Source of the DNA: CAZUVM01 sp964623885
GTDB lineage: Bacteria; Verrucomicrobiota; Verrucomicrobiia; Limisphaerales; UBA8199
Length of the DNA: 64,000 bases
Reading direction: 5' to 3'
Assembly: GCA_964623885.1 (NCBI GenBank)
Contig: CAZUVM010000003.1
Coordinates: 9,001 to 73,000, forward strand
Below the pieces are notes generated by a model. The model was given only the letters and a program-made list of their open reading frames with translations. It had not been told where the DNA came from and did not search any database. Every line of letters begins with the position of its first letter. The stretch's first letter is position 1. Below, one piece after another: positions 44,023 through 52,413 of this stretch. Position numbers and translations under genes: made by a program.

Positions 44023-47009
44023 TGGTTGAGCTCGAATTGAGCGCGCACAAATCGATGGACGTACACGTCTTTGCCTTCGGGAGTAAACAATTCTCGCTCC
44101 GAATTGGGGACGTTGGTCGCATAGGTGAGAATGATCTCGCCCGGTTTAGTCGAAAGCTCGGGGTGCTGTCGCACGGCGTAGGACATGATCGGAAAGGAAA
44201 ACTGTCCATGCTCGGGGACGCGGTAGATGGGTTCAGGTTTGCTCCAGGGGCCGGTCACTTGTTTGGCGGTGGTCAGGAAAATTTCCGGACTGAATACGTC
44301 GTAGGTGAAGCAGGTGTAAAGTTTCCAGGCCGGTTCATAATGCACGGTGCACTCGCTATTGACCGGTAGAAACTGCGGGATGCAATTCGTTGCTTCCGCG
44401 CCCCAATGCGGGCCCTGCGGGCCATTGACCCAGTATTCGTACGCTTCCGTCAGCTTGCCTTCAACCAAGTCTATGGTGCGGATACGTGCGAGCGCAGTCT
44501 GGCGTGGCGGTTGCACCAGGCCATAAAGGTAGAGGTATGGGTCCTGCAGCAGCAACGCGGAGTGGAATGTGTTGCCCGGCGCAAGCTTCAGCGGGTAGGT
44601 CTTTTGAACCCAGCGCTCGGGCGGGTCGAGTGGGTTGGAGATGCGAATCAGCGCGCTGCCCGCCTCTTTCCAGCCAAGCAATCCCTCCGCGTCGCCGCTG
44701 ATGCACCAGGCAAACAGAAATAACTCACCTTTGAGCATCACTCCTTTGGTGACCCAATAGTAATCACCCGGAATGCCGGGCTGGTGTGGAAAAAAGCCAG
44801 AGGGTTTTCCTCCGTCTTTCTTCCAGTAAAAAGTCAGGCAATCCCGAGGCGACTTGGCGCGGTCCTGGATTGCAATCGTGCTGTGGATCATGGGTGCGCC
44901 GGCGACGCGCATGCCGTTGCTCAAGCTGCCTATGAAGGTATCGCCGAAGAGCCACAAAGTTTTTTCGGGCGAGAGCACAATGGATTCGCCGTCGTCCGAG
45001 CCCAGCCAACCGTTGGTTCGCAAGCCGAGCATGTCTTTGTAAACAGGATCGGGCCCGATTGAAATAAGACGCAAGGGATGGACATCTGACACCGAATGCG
45101 CGCTTGCCGAGTCGGGGGCATCGGCACTGAATGAAATCGATCTGGCACTACTTGGTCTGATTGCAGCCCGCATTAAAATGCCGTTCGGAGTATTGGTCAC
45201 ACTTTCGAACCCACCCACGTGCAGAGCCACGGCGCCTCGGGTGAGCGTCATTTGGCCGTTGTTGGTAGAACCGGATAGCTTCACGTGTGGTGAAAGCGCC
45301 AACTGAAAGGTAATTGGGTCTTTGGCCGAATTCGTGATCGACCATCGCATGGACCTTTCTTCGAAACCCATTTGGAATGTCACGTCCTCGTCGGCGCACG
45401 CGAGCAGTTGTGGCCCGAGTTCATGAATGGTGGTGAGCGTTCGCGGTCCCCAAAAGCCTGGGATGCTGCTGCCGCCAGCCGCGCCCGGCTCGTTGGAGAG
45501 AAATTGCGCACCCTTGAACAGCAGGCCGGTAACCTTGCCGGTCGCGTCGATGACCACCTCGTAGGTTGAAGTAGCCACGCGCCTTGTTGCCTGTTGCTTC
45601 TGAAGCTCTGCATTTGAGCACGGCAGGGTGTCAGTTCGGAAAGGCGCCGCGGGCAGGCCGAACTTGTTGACCAATGTGGCGGTGGGCATGGATGCCCAGG
45701 CATAACGGACTGTCTTTGGATGAGGAACTGCCGCGCTGCTGAGCACGACGCTCTCGCCCTCGATGCGAGCATCGGCAAATCGATACTCGCCGTCTTCACC
45801 GGCGAGTGCAAAACCTTCAAGGCCATTTCTGCCAGTGGTAGCTAGACCAGCACCTGCCGTATCGAATTCGACGCGAATGCTCGAGCCCTCCGCCTTTGCC
45901 TCCTTGAACACCGGACCGGTCGCGATAAGGTTTTCACTATAGGCAACCTTGCGCGCGAGCAGGGCCGCGCGCCGGCCGATTTCCAGTTTTTCCTTTGGAT
46001 GCAAATTGGACCCGTCCGTCGTGCCAATGGTGACAACAAGCGCCGCATTTGAGATCGATTGCGCTGCTTTCGCCTGCGTCTCACGAATCCATGGCCAGTA
46101 GAAACCCTCCCAGAGGTTGGCATAATCGGGAAGCTGCACGATGAGAAAAGGAAGGTTGGGCTCACCAAATTGCTTCCTCCATTCGGAGATCATCGTGGAT
46201 AGCAGCGCCGGATATGTTTTTGGGTGCGCCGAATTGCTTTCGCCCTGGTACCAAATGACCCCTTTGAACGCGGTCTGACCCAGCGGGGCAATCATGCCAT
46301 TGTAGAGATTGGCCGGTTTGATCCCGAACATGGAATCGTGGAGGTCGTCTGACGCGAAATTTGAAAGGGCAGGTTCCGGGATCCAGCCTTCGCAAGTTGT
46401 GCCGCCAAAGGAACTGTCTATCAGGCCGATTGGCACATCTGCCAATGCCGGGTCTTTGAGCAGCTCAATCGCAAAAAAACAAGCGACGGCGGAAAAATTG
46501 CGGGCTGCGTCCGGCGCCCACGTATGCCACTTGATATCAGCAGCGGACTGCGGTTTGGCACTTGGCTTTTTGGCCACGCTGCACAACCGTAAATTCGGTC
46601 GCTCCACCAATGCCGTTTTTTGCTCCTCCGGCAGTGCCTCCTTGACTGGCAACTGCATGTTGGATTGCCCGGAGCAAAGCCAGACATCGCCGCAAAGCAC
46701 GTTCGTCAGTTTTATAAGACTGCCGTCGCCGTTAATGGTCAGGGTATATGGACCGCCCACATCGAGTCGCGGCAAAGAAATTTGCCAATGGCCGTCGGCC
46801 CCTGCCTGCACCGTGGTCTGCTCCTTGGCCAGGCTGACTTCAATAGTGGTGTCAGGACTGGCTTGACCCCACACGCGCACGGGTTGGCCGCGCTGAACAA
46901 CCATGTCGCTGCCGAATATTTCCGGCAGCCGCAATTCAGCATCGGCAAGGCTGCAAGCCAGCAGCGCTCCAACCACCAGAAGCAAACGAATCATGAACTT
47001 AGTGGTCAT
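44019..47009 (-). CDS. Sialate O-acetylesterase fused to a beta-propeller domain
   Basis: About 996 residues from the ATG at 47009; a GTG at 47015 is also in frame. Signal peptide MIRLLLVVGALLACSLADAE. The first part (24-480) is a sialate O-acetylesterase-type SGNH hydrolase: LCSGQSNMQLPV (nucleophile Ser), WYQGESNSAHPKTYPALLST and IGTTDGSNLHPKEKLEIG (Asp/His). A beta-sandwich follows (about 480-640), then from about 650 a propeller domain (NGWLGSDDGESIVL, LWLFGDTFIGSL) shared with the 38942 protein. It removes acetyl groups from sugars and may also bind or cut the glycan. It follows the GntR regulator directly and is coupled to the downstream hydrolase. Confidence 0.88.
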   Translation of the reverse strand: MTTKFMIRLLLVVGALLACSLADAELRLPEIFGSDMVVQRGQPVRVWGQASPDTTIEVSLAKEQTTVQAGADGHWQISLPRLDVGGPYTLTINGDGSLIKLTNVLCGDVWLCSGQSNMQLPVKEALPEEQKTALVERPNLRLCSVAKKPSAKPQSAADIKWHTWAPDAARNFSAVACFFAIELLKDPALADVPIGLIDSSFGGTTCEGWIPEPALSNFASDDLHDSMFGIKPANLYNGMIAPLGQTAFKGVIWYQGESNSAHPKTYPALLSTMISEWRKQFGEPNLPFLIVQLPDYANLWEGFYWPWIRETQAKAAQSISNAALVVTIGTTDGSNLHPKEKLEIGRRAALLARKVAYSENLIATGPVFKEAKAEGSSIRVEFDTAGAGLATTGRNGLEGFALAGEDGEYRFADARIEGESVVLSSAAVPHPKTVRYAWASMPTATLVNKFGLPAAPFRTDTLPCSNAELQKQQATRRVATSTYEVVIDATGKVTGLLFKGAQFLSNEPGAAGGSSIPGFWGPRTLTTIHELGPQLLACADEDVTFQMGFEERSMRWSITNSAKDPITFQLALSPHVKLSGSTNNGQMTLTRGAVALHVGGFESVTNTPNGILMRAAIRPSSARSISFSADAPDSASAHSVSDVHPLRLISIGPDPVYKDMLGLRTNGWLGSDDGESIVLSPEKTLWLFGDTFIGSLSNGMRVAGAPMIHSTIAIQDRAKSPRDCLTFYWKKDGGKPSGFFPHQPGIPGDYYWVTKGVMLKGELFLFAWCISGDAEGLLGWKEAGSALIRISNPLDPPERWVQKTYPLKLAPGNTFHSALLLQDPYLYLYGLVQPPRQTALARIRTIDLVEGKLTEAYEYWVNGPQGPHWGAEATNCIPQFLPVNSECTVHYEPAWKLYTCFTYDVFSPEIFLTTAKQVTGPWSKPEPIYRVPEHGQFSFPIMSYAVRQHPELSTKPGEIILTYATNVPNSERELFTPEGKDVYVHRFVRAQFELNQ

Positions 47010-47015
47010 GACCAC

Positions 47016-47750
47016 CTAAGCTTCGCCGCGGCGCAGGTCCATTGTTAGGGTGAATCGGGAACTGACGTAACGCACCTCAGCAAATTCAAAGGGCCGATTG
47101 CCCGGATCAAATACGGTATGCTCGCGCAACAGGAGCGGCGTGCCGGACGGCACGCGCAGCAAACGCGCCCGCTGAACATCCGCGACCGTGGCCAGAAATT
47201 CCTCGCGCGCATGATGTGGGCGAACTCCGGCTGCTTTCTCCAACGTGGCGTAAAGTGTAGCACTGAAGTCCTCGTCGCCCTTAAGTCCCAGTCGAGGATG
47301 AAACCACGATGTGCTTTGGAGAACCGGTCTGCCGTTCCAGCCGCGCACGCGATCCAATCGCCAGACGGGAGTTCCCGGATTCAATTGCAGCGAGCGGGCT
47401 GCGCCGGGGCTGGCCGGTACGCGGCGATAAGTCAGCCGGAAATTTTTGACGCTGATTCCCTTGGCCGCCATCTCCTGGGTGAAACTGCGCCATGCGCGAA
47501 TGCCGGACTCGACGTGATTCTGGCTGACACGCGTGCCGATGCCGGCTTTGCGCTCCAACAGTCCCTCGAAAACGAGTTTGCTGATGCCGGAACGAATCGT
47601 TCCGCGGCTGACCCCAAGTTGCGCCGCGAGTTTGAGTTCGTTTGGGAGCAAGGCGCCCTTCTGGTATCCGGATTCCAGGGTTAATTTGCGCAGCACGTTC
47701 TCGACTTGTGCGCGAAGCGGTAAGGCGCTCTGGTGATCCAGTTTGAGCAT
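47016..47750 (-). CDS. GntR/UTRA-family (HutC type) transcriptional regulator
   Basis: About 244 residues from the ATG at 47750 (MLKLDHQSALPLRAQVENVL). The longer open frame to 47882 consists partly of repeat DNA. Residues 1-75 are the winged helix-turn-helix (LPNELKLAAQLGVSRGTIRS, then GLLERKAGIGTRVS), and residues 90-240 the UTRA ligand domain (TPVWRLDRVRGWNGRPVLQS, GTPLLLREHTVFD). UTRA domains bind small effectors, often sugars or sugar phosphates. It heads the operon containing the acetylesterase fusion and barrel hydrolase, so those are likely targets. A GTATATAC palindrome lies just upstream of its start and may be its operator. Confidence 0.92.
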   Translation of the reverse strand: MLKLDHQSALPLRAQVENVLRKLTLESGYQKGALLPNELKLAAQLGVSRGTIRSGISKLVFEGLLERKAGIGTRVSQNHVESGIRAWRSFTQEMAAKGISVKNFRLTYRRVPASPGAARSLQLNPGTPVWRLDRVRGWNGRPVLQSTSWFHPRLGLKGDEDFSATLYATLEKAAGVRPHHAREEFLATVADVQRARLLRVPSGTPLLLREHTVFDPGNRPFEFAEVRYVSSRFTLTMDLRRGEA

Positions 47751-47759
47751 TGGCGATAA

Positions 47760-47767
47760 GTATATAC
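47760..47767. promoter_or_regulatory. Possible GntR operator or promoter core (GTATATAC)
   Basis: A perfect 8-bp palindrome 10 bases upstream of the GntR start codon. It overlaps the most AT-rich part of the spacer, so it could be a -10-like promoter element, an autoregulatory operator, or both. No second copy was found in the operon. Confidence 0.35.
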
Positions 47768-47790
47768 AAAGTCCGCGAGCAGCGTCAAAC

Positions 47791-47816
47791 GGAGCGCGAG
47801 CGGTCCCCGCTCGCAG
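47791..47816. repeat. Short palindromic repeat (gcgagcgg...cgctcgc family)
   Basis: GGAGCGCGAGCGGTCCCCGC continues into TCGCAG: a GCGAGCGG/CCGCTCGC hairpin. The same unit is at 31073-31096 and, imperfectly, at 2476-2502. It lies upstream of the GntR gene in a 355 bp spacer that otherwise holds only the inverted-arm element. Confidence 0.75.
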
Positions 47817-47910
47817 CGTTTGGACGGGTCCTACGCTGCGATCTGGACCAGCGCACTCTGGCTCAGCGGCTGCATTTTCCAATACGCTCTAGCCGTATCC
47901 ATGCAGTTGA

Positions 47911-48067
47911 AAACCACAGATGGACACGGATGAACACAGATTTGCTGTAACGGCAGCAACACAGCGCCGGTCGAGTGCGGAATTACCAATAAGAGATGTT
48001 GCTACCGATGGTAGGAATCGTGCTCCAGATCCTCTTCATCAGTGTTTATCTGAGTGAATCTGTGGTT
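47911..48067. repeat. 157 bp element with long inverted arms, copy 2
   Basis: Left arm AAACCACAGATGGACACGGA (47911-47943 in full), right arm ending GTGAATCTGTGGTT (from about 48038). The same arm family as 41358-41512, with an unrelated interior. It lies between the stop of the mannose-6-phosphate-isomerase-like gene and the GntR promoter. Confidence 0.82.
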
Positions 48068-48105
48068 AAACTGATCGTGCCTTAGACCCAACTGTCGTTT
48101 CGCTT

Positions 48106-49938
48106 TTACGCTTGTTTCAACCGGATCATCACCACGGTGCATTGTGAGCCATCAGGGCTGATGAACTCGTAATCCCCGAACGCGGCTGGAATGAGGCAGG
48201 CCTGCAGAAAATCCAGTGTGGTCTGCCGCGCCGGATCCTGCCGGGAGCGAATGATCACCGATTTGCCGACAGTAAGCGTTGGAATTTGCAGGAACCGCCC
48301 TTCAGTGCTGTGCGCCATCGGCTTCGTAAAGACAAAGCGTTCGATCTCGAAGGGCATTTCTGAAATGGAAGTGTAGCGATCCATCCGCGTTTCGCCATCG
48401 CCGCGCACTACTACCGGCCGCGCGCGCAGATGCTCCTGCACATATTTTTCCCGACGCCACTTGTTGTTTCGAAACGAATGTTCCAGATGCATGCGCATGG
48501 GCGGCGCGGTCATCGTTTTGGCCTTGTCGTCCCAGGTATGCCTCGCGAAGTCATACGTGAAGAAGGAATATTCCGTGCCCGCTACGCTCGGGCCCGTGTC
48601 CATTTCCAGGATCATCTGGTTGCCGCCGTGACCGTGCTCGGTGCCAGGTGGGATTAGGAACAGGTCGCCCACATTGGTGGCCCAGCGACGGATGAACTTT
48701 TGCCAATCAAATACCTTTCGATTATTTGAGTTGCGGCAAAGTCGTTCGTATTCTTCCAAGTCGGCATCTTCCTTGAATCCCATCATCGTGCCGGCGTCGG
48801 GATAGGCCTCTACAATGTAGTAAGTCTCGTACCGGCCCAGTGGCTCGTTGAAATTCCTTTTGTTGTAATCGGTGTCCGGATGATTGTGGATAGGCATGCT
48901 GCCGCGTTCATAAGGGACTGGTTCGGCGAAGTAGCCGTCGTCGAGCCACACTTGCAGCGGCAGCAGATCAGGATATTTATCGTGAACATACTGCCCGACT
49001 ATTTGGACCGGGCGTTGCATGATGTTCTGACAGGGAATGTTGAATTCGGCGCTCGCCCCCACGTCCACCAGAATGCTCAGCTCGATGCCGGCCAATTCGT
49101 TCCAAGCCATGTTTTCGAGACCGGGAATCTCATCGTAGATTTGCTTGAAGCGATAGGAGCCCCACGGGCCAGGCTGCGTAATTTTGACCTGCTTAATCGG
49201 ACCCTTAACCAGATCATCGATGATCGTGTTATAGCCCTTCGCCGAAACCATCTTCAGATTCCGAGCATCCACCGCTTCTATGTAGTAATCCATGCGCGCG
49301 AAAGCCTTTTTCTTTTGCCGCAGCAAGAGATAGAAATCGCAATAATAGTACTTCTTCCATTGATAATTCGGCGTAGGAGTCTCCGAACCAAAGGTAACGA
49401 GCTTGCCGTCCCACATCTGCCAGAGTAACGGCTGCATGGTGAAATCAGCGTAGAACCTCAGGTCATACAGATCTTGCAGTGCCGCGATTGCGGCACCAGG
49501 ACCGACAACGAGGACCACGTCCACTTTGGTCTCTTTGCGTTGGCTAAGGCGCTGCTGCAAAGCGGCCAATTTCGTCTGGTCGAGAATGTCCTCAAGCGTG
49601 CCCTTTGAGTTCACGTAACCAAACGAGGGGTCGTCGGTAACGAATGGGCGGCGGTAGGCCTCAATTTCCTCAATGCTTTTAAACAAACCCGCTGTGGAAA
49701 GGATCTCAACGGAAGCGCCTTTAGCGGCCTCGCGTAAACCAGACTGGAGCGCTGTCCAATCTACGCCATACCAGCCATCGATCGCGGCGGCTGCAGGCCG
49801 TCCGGATGCGCGCTTGTCCCGGATCAGAGCGAGCACGTGGTCGAGGACAGCTTGTGTTCCACAGACGACTTCCTGTCGAACGGATGGCGGGACGGTGACA
49901 TGGTTGGTGGCGTTCTTGCGATATTCGTAGAGGGGCAT
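48106..49938 (-). CDS. Mannose-6-phosphate-isomerase-like cupin protein
   Basis: 610 residues, no signal peptide, so cytoplasmic. The N-terminal third (AAAAIDGWYGVDWTALQSGL onwards) looks like a kinase-like alpha/beta domain whose P-loop is not intact. The C-terminal two thirds contain class I phosphomannose isomerase/cupin motifs: SMPIHNHPDTDYN, GRYETYYIVEAYPDAGTMMG, and GDLFLIPPGTEHGHGGNQ with metal-binding His and Glu. It is divergent (120 bp) from GH92 and GH38 mannosidase genes, so converting mannose derived from their products is a sensible role. The exact substrate, free or phosphorylated sugar, is not decided by the sequence. Confidence 0.78.
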   Translation of the reverse strand: MPLYEYRKNATNHVTVPPSVRQEVVCGTQAVLDHVLALIRDKRASGRPAAAAIDGWYGVDWTALQSGLREAAKGASVEILSTAGLFKSIEEIEAYRRPFVTDDPSFGYVNSKGTLEDILDQTKLAALQQRLSQRKETKVDVVLVVGPGAAIAALQDLYDLRFYADFTMQPLLWQMWDGKLVTFGSETPTPNYQWKKYYYCDFYLLLRQKKKAFARMDYYIEAVDARNLKMVSAKGYNTIIDDLVKGPIKQVKITQPGPWGSYRFKQIYDEIPGLENMAWNELAGIELSILVDVGASAEFNIPCQNIMQRPVQIVGQYVHDKYPDLLPLQVWLDDGYFAEPVPYERGSMPIHNHPDTDYNKRNFNEPLGRYETYYIVEAYPDAGTMMGFKEDADLEEYERLCRNSNNRKVFDWQKFIRRWATNVGDLFLIPPGTEHGHGGNQMILEMDTGPSVAGTEYSFFTYDFARHTWDDKAKTMTAPPMRMHLEHSFRNNKWRREKYVQEHLRARPVVVRGDGETRMDRYTSISEMPFEIERFVFTKPMAHSTEGRFLQIPTLTVGKSVIIRSRQDPARQTTLDFLQACLIPAAFGDYEFISPDGSQCTVVMIRLKQA

Positions 49939-50058
49939 GGATTGGCTTCAATATGCGGATCAGCCGCTGATTGGCAAGTTCTCGTCAAGAGGACTCCGCG
50001 CTGGATGCCGAGGACCGCTCTGCCTATGATTCCATGACATATCAAAAGTGCTACCCTT

Positions 50059-52404
50059 ATGAAACCATCCTCCCTGACTTTCGTTTCCTCCGCCCTGTGC
50101 ATCGCTGCCCTGTCTGCAATATTGCCGGCTCGAGCAGCTTCGCTTGTCGACAGCGTCGACCCAATGATCGGCGCGAGCACGAGCGTTGAGTATGGCGAAG
50201 GGAAAACCTTTCCCGGCGCGGCCACGCCGTTCGGGCTGGTGCAGCTGAGTCCTGACACAATTACCGGTGGCGACAATGGCCCAGGCTATTCGCATGAGCA
50301 CACGAGCATCGAGGGTTTCAGCTTTACGCATATGAGCGGGATCGGCTGGTACGGTGATCTGGGCAACTTTCTCGTGATGCCCACCACCGGCAAACTCAAA
50401 ACCGAACGCGGGGTGAAAGGTTCGGAAGACGGTTATCGCTCACGTTTCCGACATGAAACGGAGGTTGCGCAGGCTGGTTATTACGCCGCAACCTTGGACG
50501 ATTACAAAATCCGCGCCGAAGCGACCGCGGCACCGCACGCAGGTATCCTGCGATTCACCTTTCCCAAATCCGACCAGGCACGCATCCAAATTGACCTTGC
50601 CCGTCGTATCGGAGGAACTTCGACGAGACAATACGTCAAGGTGGTTGACGATCATACGATTCAAGGCTGGATGAAGTGTCCGCCGGAAGGCGGCGGTTGG
50701 GGCAACGGAGACGGCAAAGCAAACTACACGGCGTACTTCTACGCGCAGTTTAGCAAGCCGATCATTCAGTGTGGAATCTGGTCTGCTGAAATTCCCAAAG
50801 GCTGGCGACGCAAGCGGGAAGACATTGAGAGCAAGCGATACCGTGATGTCGTCGCCGCGGCAAAGATCATACCTGACTGCCGCGAGATGGAAGGCGACCA
50901 TCTTGGGTTCTATTCCGAGTTTTCAAGCAAGGAAGGAGAACAGGTGTTCCTCAAGGCAGGCATTTCTTTTGCCAGCGTGGAGGGCGCGAAACAAAATCTG
51001 GAACACGACATTACCGGCTGGAATTTCGATCACGTCCGGAGCAGCGCCAGAGCCCTTTGGGAGCGGGCCTTCGATGGCATCCGAATCAAAGGTGGCACCG
51101 AAGTCCAGCGGATCGCCTTCGCGACTGCACTTTATCACTCAATGTTGGATCCACGCGCTTATTCGGATGTCACGGGTGAATACACCGGCGCTGATGGCAA
51201 AATACATCGCGCCAATGGCTTTACCTATCGAACGGTTTTCAGCGGCTGGGATGTGTATCGAAGCCAGTTTCCGCTTCTGACCATCATCCGTCCGGATGTG
51301 GTAAACGATGAGGTGAATTCGTTAATGCAACAGGCCGAATTGAGTGGCAACGGTTACCTGGCCAGATGGGAGCTGGTCGCGGTCGAATCAGGATGCATGA
51401 TCGGCGACCCGGCAGTCTCCGTCTTCGCCGAGGCGTATCGGAAAGGAATCCGCGGTTACGACGTCAACAGAGCATACGAGCTTTGTCGTCAAACGGTTGA
51501 TCTCGATCGCGACAATGGCAATCACCGCCCGCAATACGAAAAACTTGGGTTTGCAGCCGGCAGCATTTCAGTGACATTGGAGGACGCCTACTTCGATTAT
51601 TGCGCGGGACGATTCGCCGAAGCACTTGGCCAAACGAAAGACGCTCGCCGCCTCATGCAACGGGCCTTGAACTATCGCAACATCTACGATCCGTCGGTTG
51701 GCAATATGCACGCGAAGAACGCGGATGGCTCATGGACCAGTTGGGAAGGCGCCACCAAACAGGGGCAAGGTTGTGTCGAGAGCAATCCCTATCAGCAAGG
51801 CTGGTTCGTGCCGCAGGATGTCGCGGGGTTGATAGACCTTATGGGCAAAGATTACTTCGTGAACTATCTCACGGAATTCTTCGAGAAAACGCCACTGACG
51901 TTCAAATGGAACGATTACTGTAACCACGCCAATGAACCGGTTCATCACGCGGCCTATCTTTTCACCTACGCCGGCAAGCCCTGGCTCTCTCAGAAGTGGG
52001 CGCGCATCATCATGGATCATGCCTACGGCGCGGGTGTGAAAGGCCTTTGCGGCAATGAAGACGTTGGTCAGATGTCCGCCTGGTACATTCTCAGCGCGAT
52101 CGGTTTTCACCCGGTTTCGCCGGTGGACGGGATCTACGTGGTCGGCAGTCCGTTGTTTGATGAAGTCACCCTTCGGCTCGATCCAAAGTATTACCCAAGC
52201 AAAACGTTCACGGTGAAATCCAGGAACAACTCCCCCGATAACATCTATGTGCAGTCGGCCACTCTGAACGGAAAGCCGCTGTCTCGCGCCTGGTTGCGCC
52301 ATGCCGAAGTGGGCAACGGCGGCACACTCGAGCTCGTCATGGGCCCAAAACCGAACGAGAAATGGAGTTCGGCGCCGGAAGACCTGCCGCCGCGCAATTA
52401 TTAA
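50059..52404 (+). CDS. GH92 alpha-mannosidase, secreted
   Basis: 781 residues. Signal peptide MKPSSLTFVSSALCIAALSA, cleaved near PARAAS. GH92 landmarks: DPMIGAS, FPGAATPFGLVQLSPDT, GYSHEHTSIEGFSFTHMSG, FSGWDVYRSQFPLLTIIRPD, and the catalytic calcium/acid region GLCGNEDVGQMSAWYILSAI with GFHPVSPVDG. GH92 enzymes are calcium-dependent exo-acting alpha-mannosidases that trim N-glycans or yeast mannan. Length is normal for the family. The GH38 gene follows after 9 bp and the isomerase-like gene is divergent. Together they suggest use of mannose-rich glycans. Confidence 0.94.
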   Translation: MKPSSLTFVSSALCIAALSAILPARAASLVDSVDPMIGASTSVEYGEGKTFPGAATPFGLVQLSPDTITGGDNGPGYSHEHTSIEGFSFTHMSGIGWYGDLGNFLVMPTTGKLKTERGVKGSEDGYRSRFRHETEVAQAGYYAATLDDYKIRAEATAAPHAGILRFTFPKSDQARIQIDLARRIGGTSTRQYVKVVDDHTIQGWMKCPPEGGGWGNGDGKANYTAYFYAQFSKPIIQCGIWSAEIPKGWRRKREDIESKRYRDVVAAAKIIPDCREMEGDHLGFYSEFSSKEGEQVFLKAGISFASVEGAKQNLEHDITGWNFDHVRSSARALWERAFDGIRIKGGTEVQRIAFATALYHSMLDPRAYSDVTGEYTGADGKIHRANGFTYRTVFSGWDVYRSQFPLLTIIRPDVVNDEVNSLMQQAELSGNGYLARWELVAVESGCMIGDPAVSVFAEAYRKGIRGYDVNRAYELCRQTVDLDRDNGNHRPQYEKLGFAAGSISVTLEDAYFDYCAGRFAEALGQTKDARRLMQRALNYRNIYDPSVGNMHAKNADGSWTSWEGATKQGQGCVESNPYQQGWFVPQDVAGLIDLMGKDYFVNYLTEFFEKTPLTFKWNDYCNHANEPVHHAAYLFTYAGKPWLSQKWARIIMDHAYGAGVKGLCGNEDVGQMSAWYILSAIGFHPVSPVDGIYVVGSPLFDEVTLRLDPKYYPSKTFTVKSRNNSPDNIYVQSATLNGKPLSRAWLRHAEVGNGGTLELVMGPKPNEKWSSAPEDLPPRNY

Positions 52405-52413
52405 TATCCGATC

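Noticed and set aside
47751..47882. N-terminal extension of the GntR regulator
   Set aside because: The extra 44 codons cross a palindromic repeat and the AT-rich promoter area; the domain begins right after the ATG at 47750.
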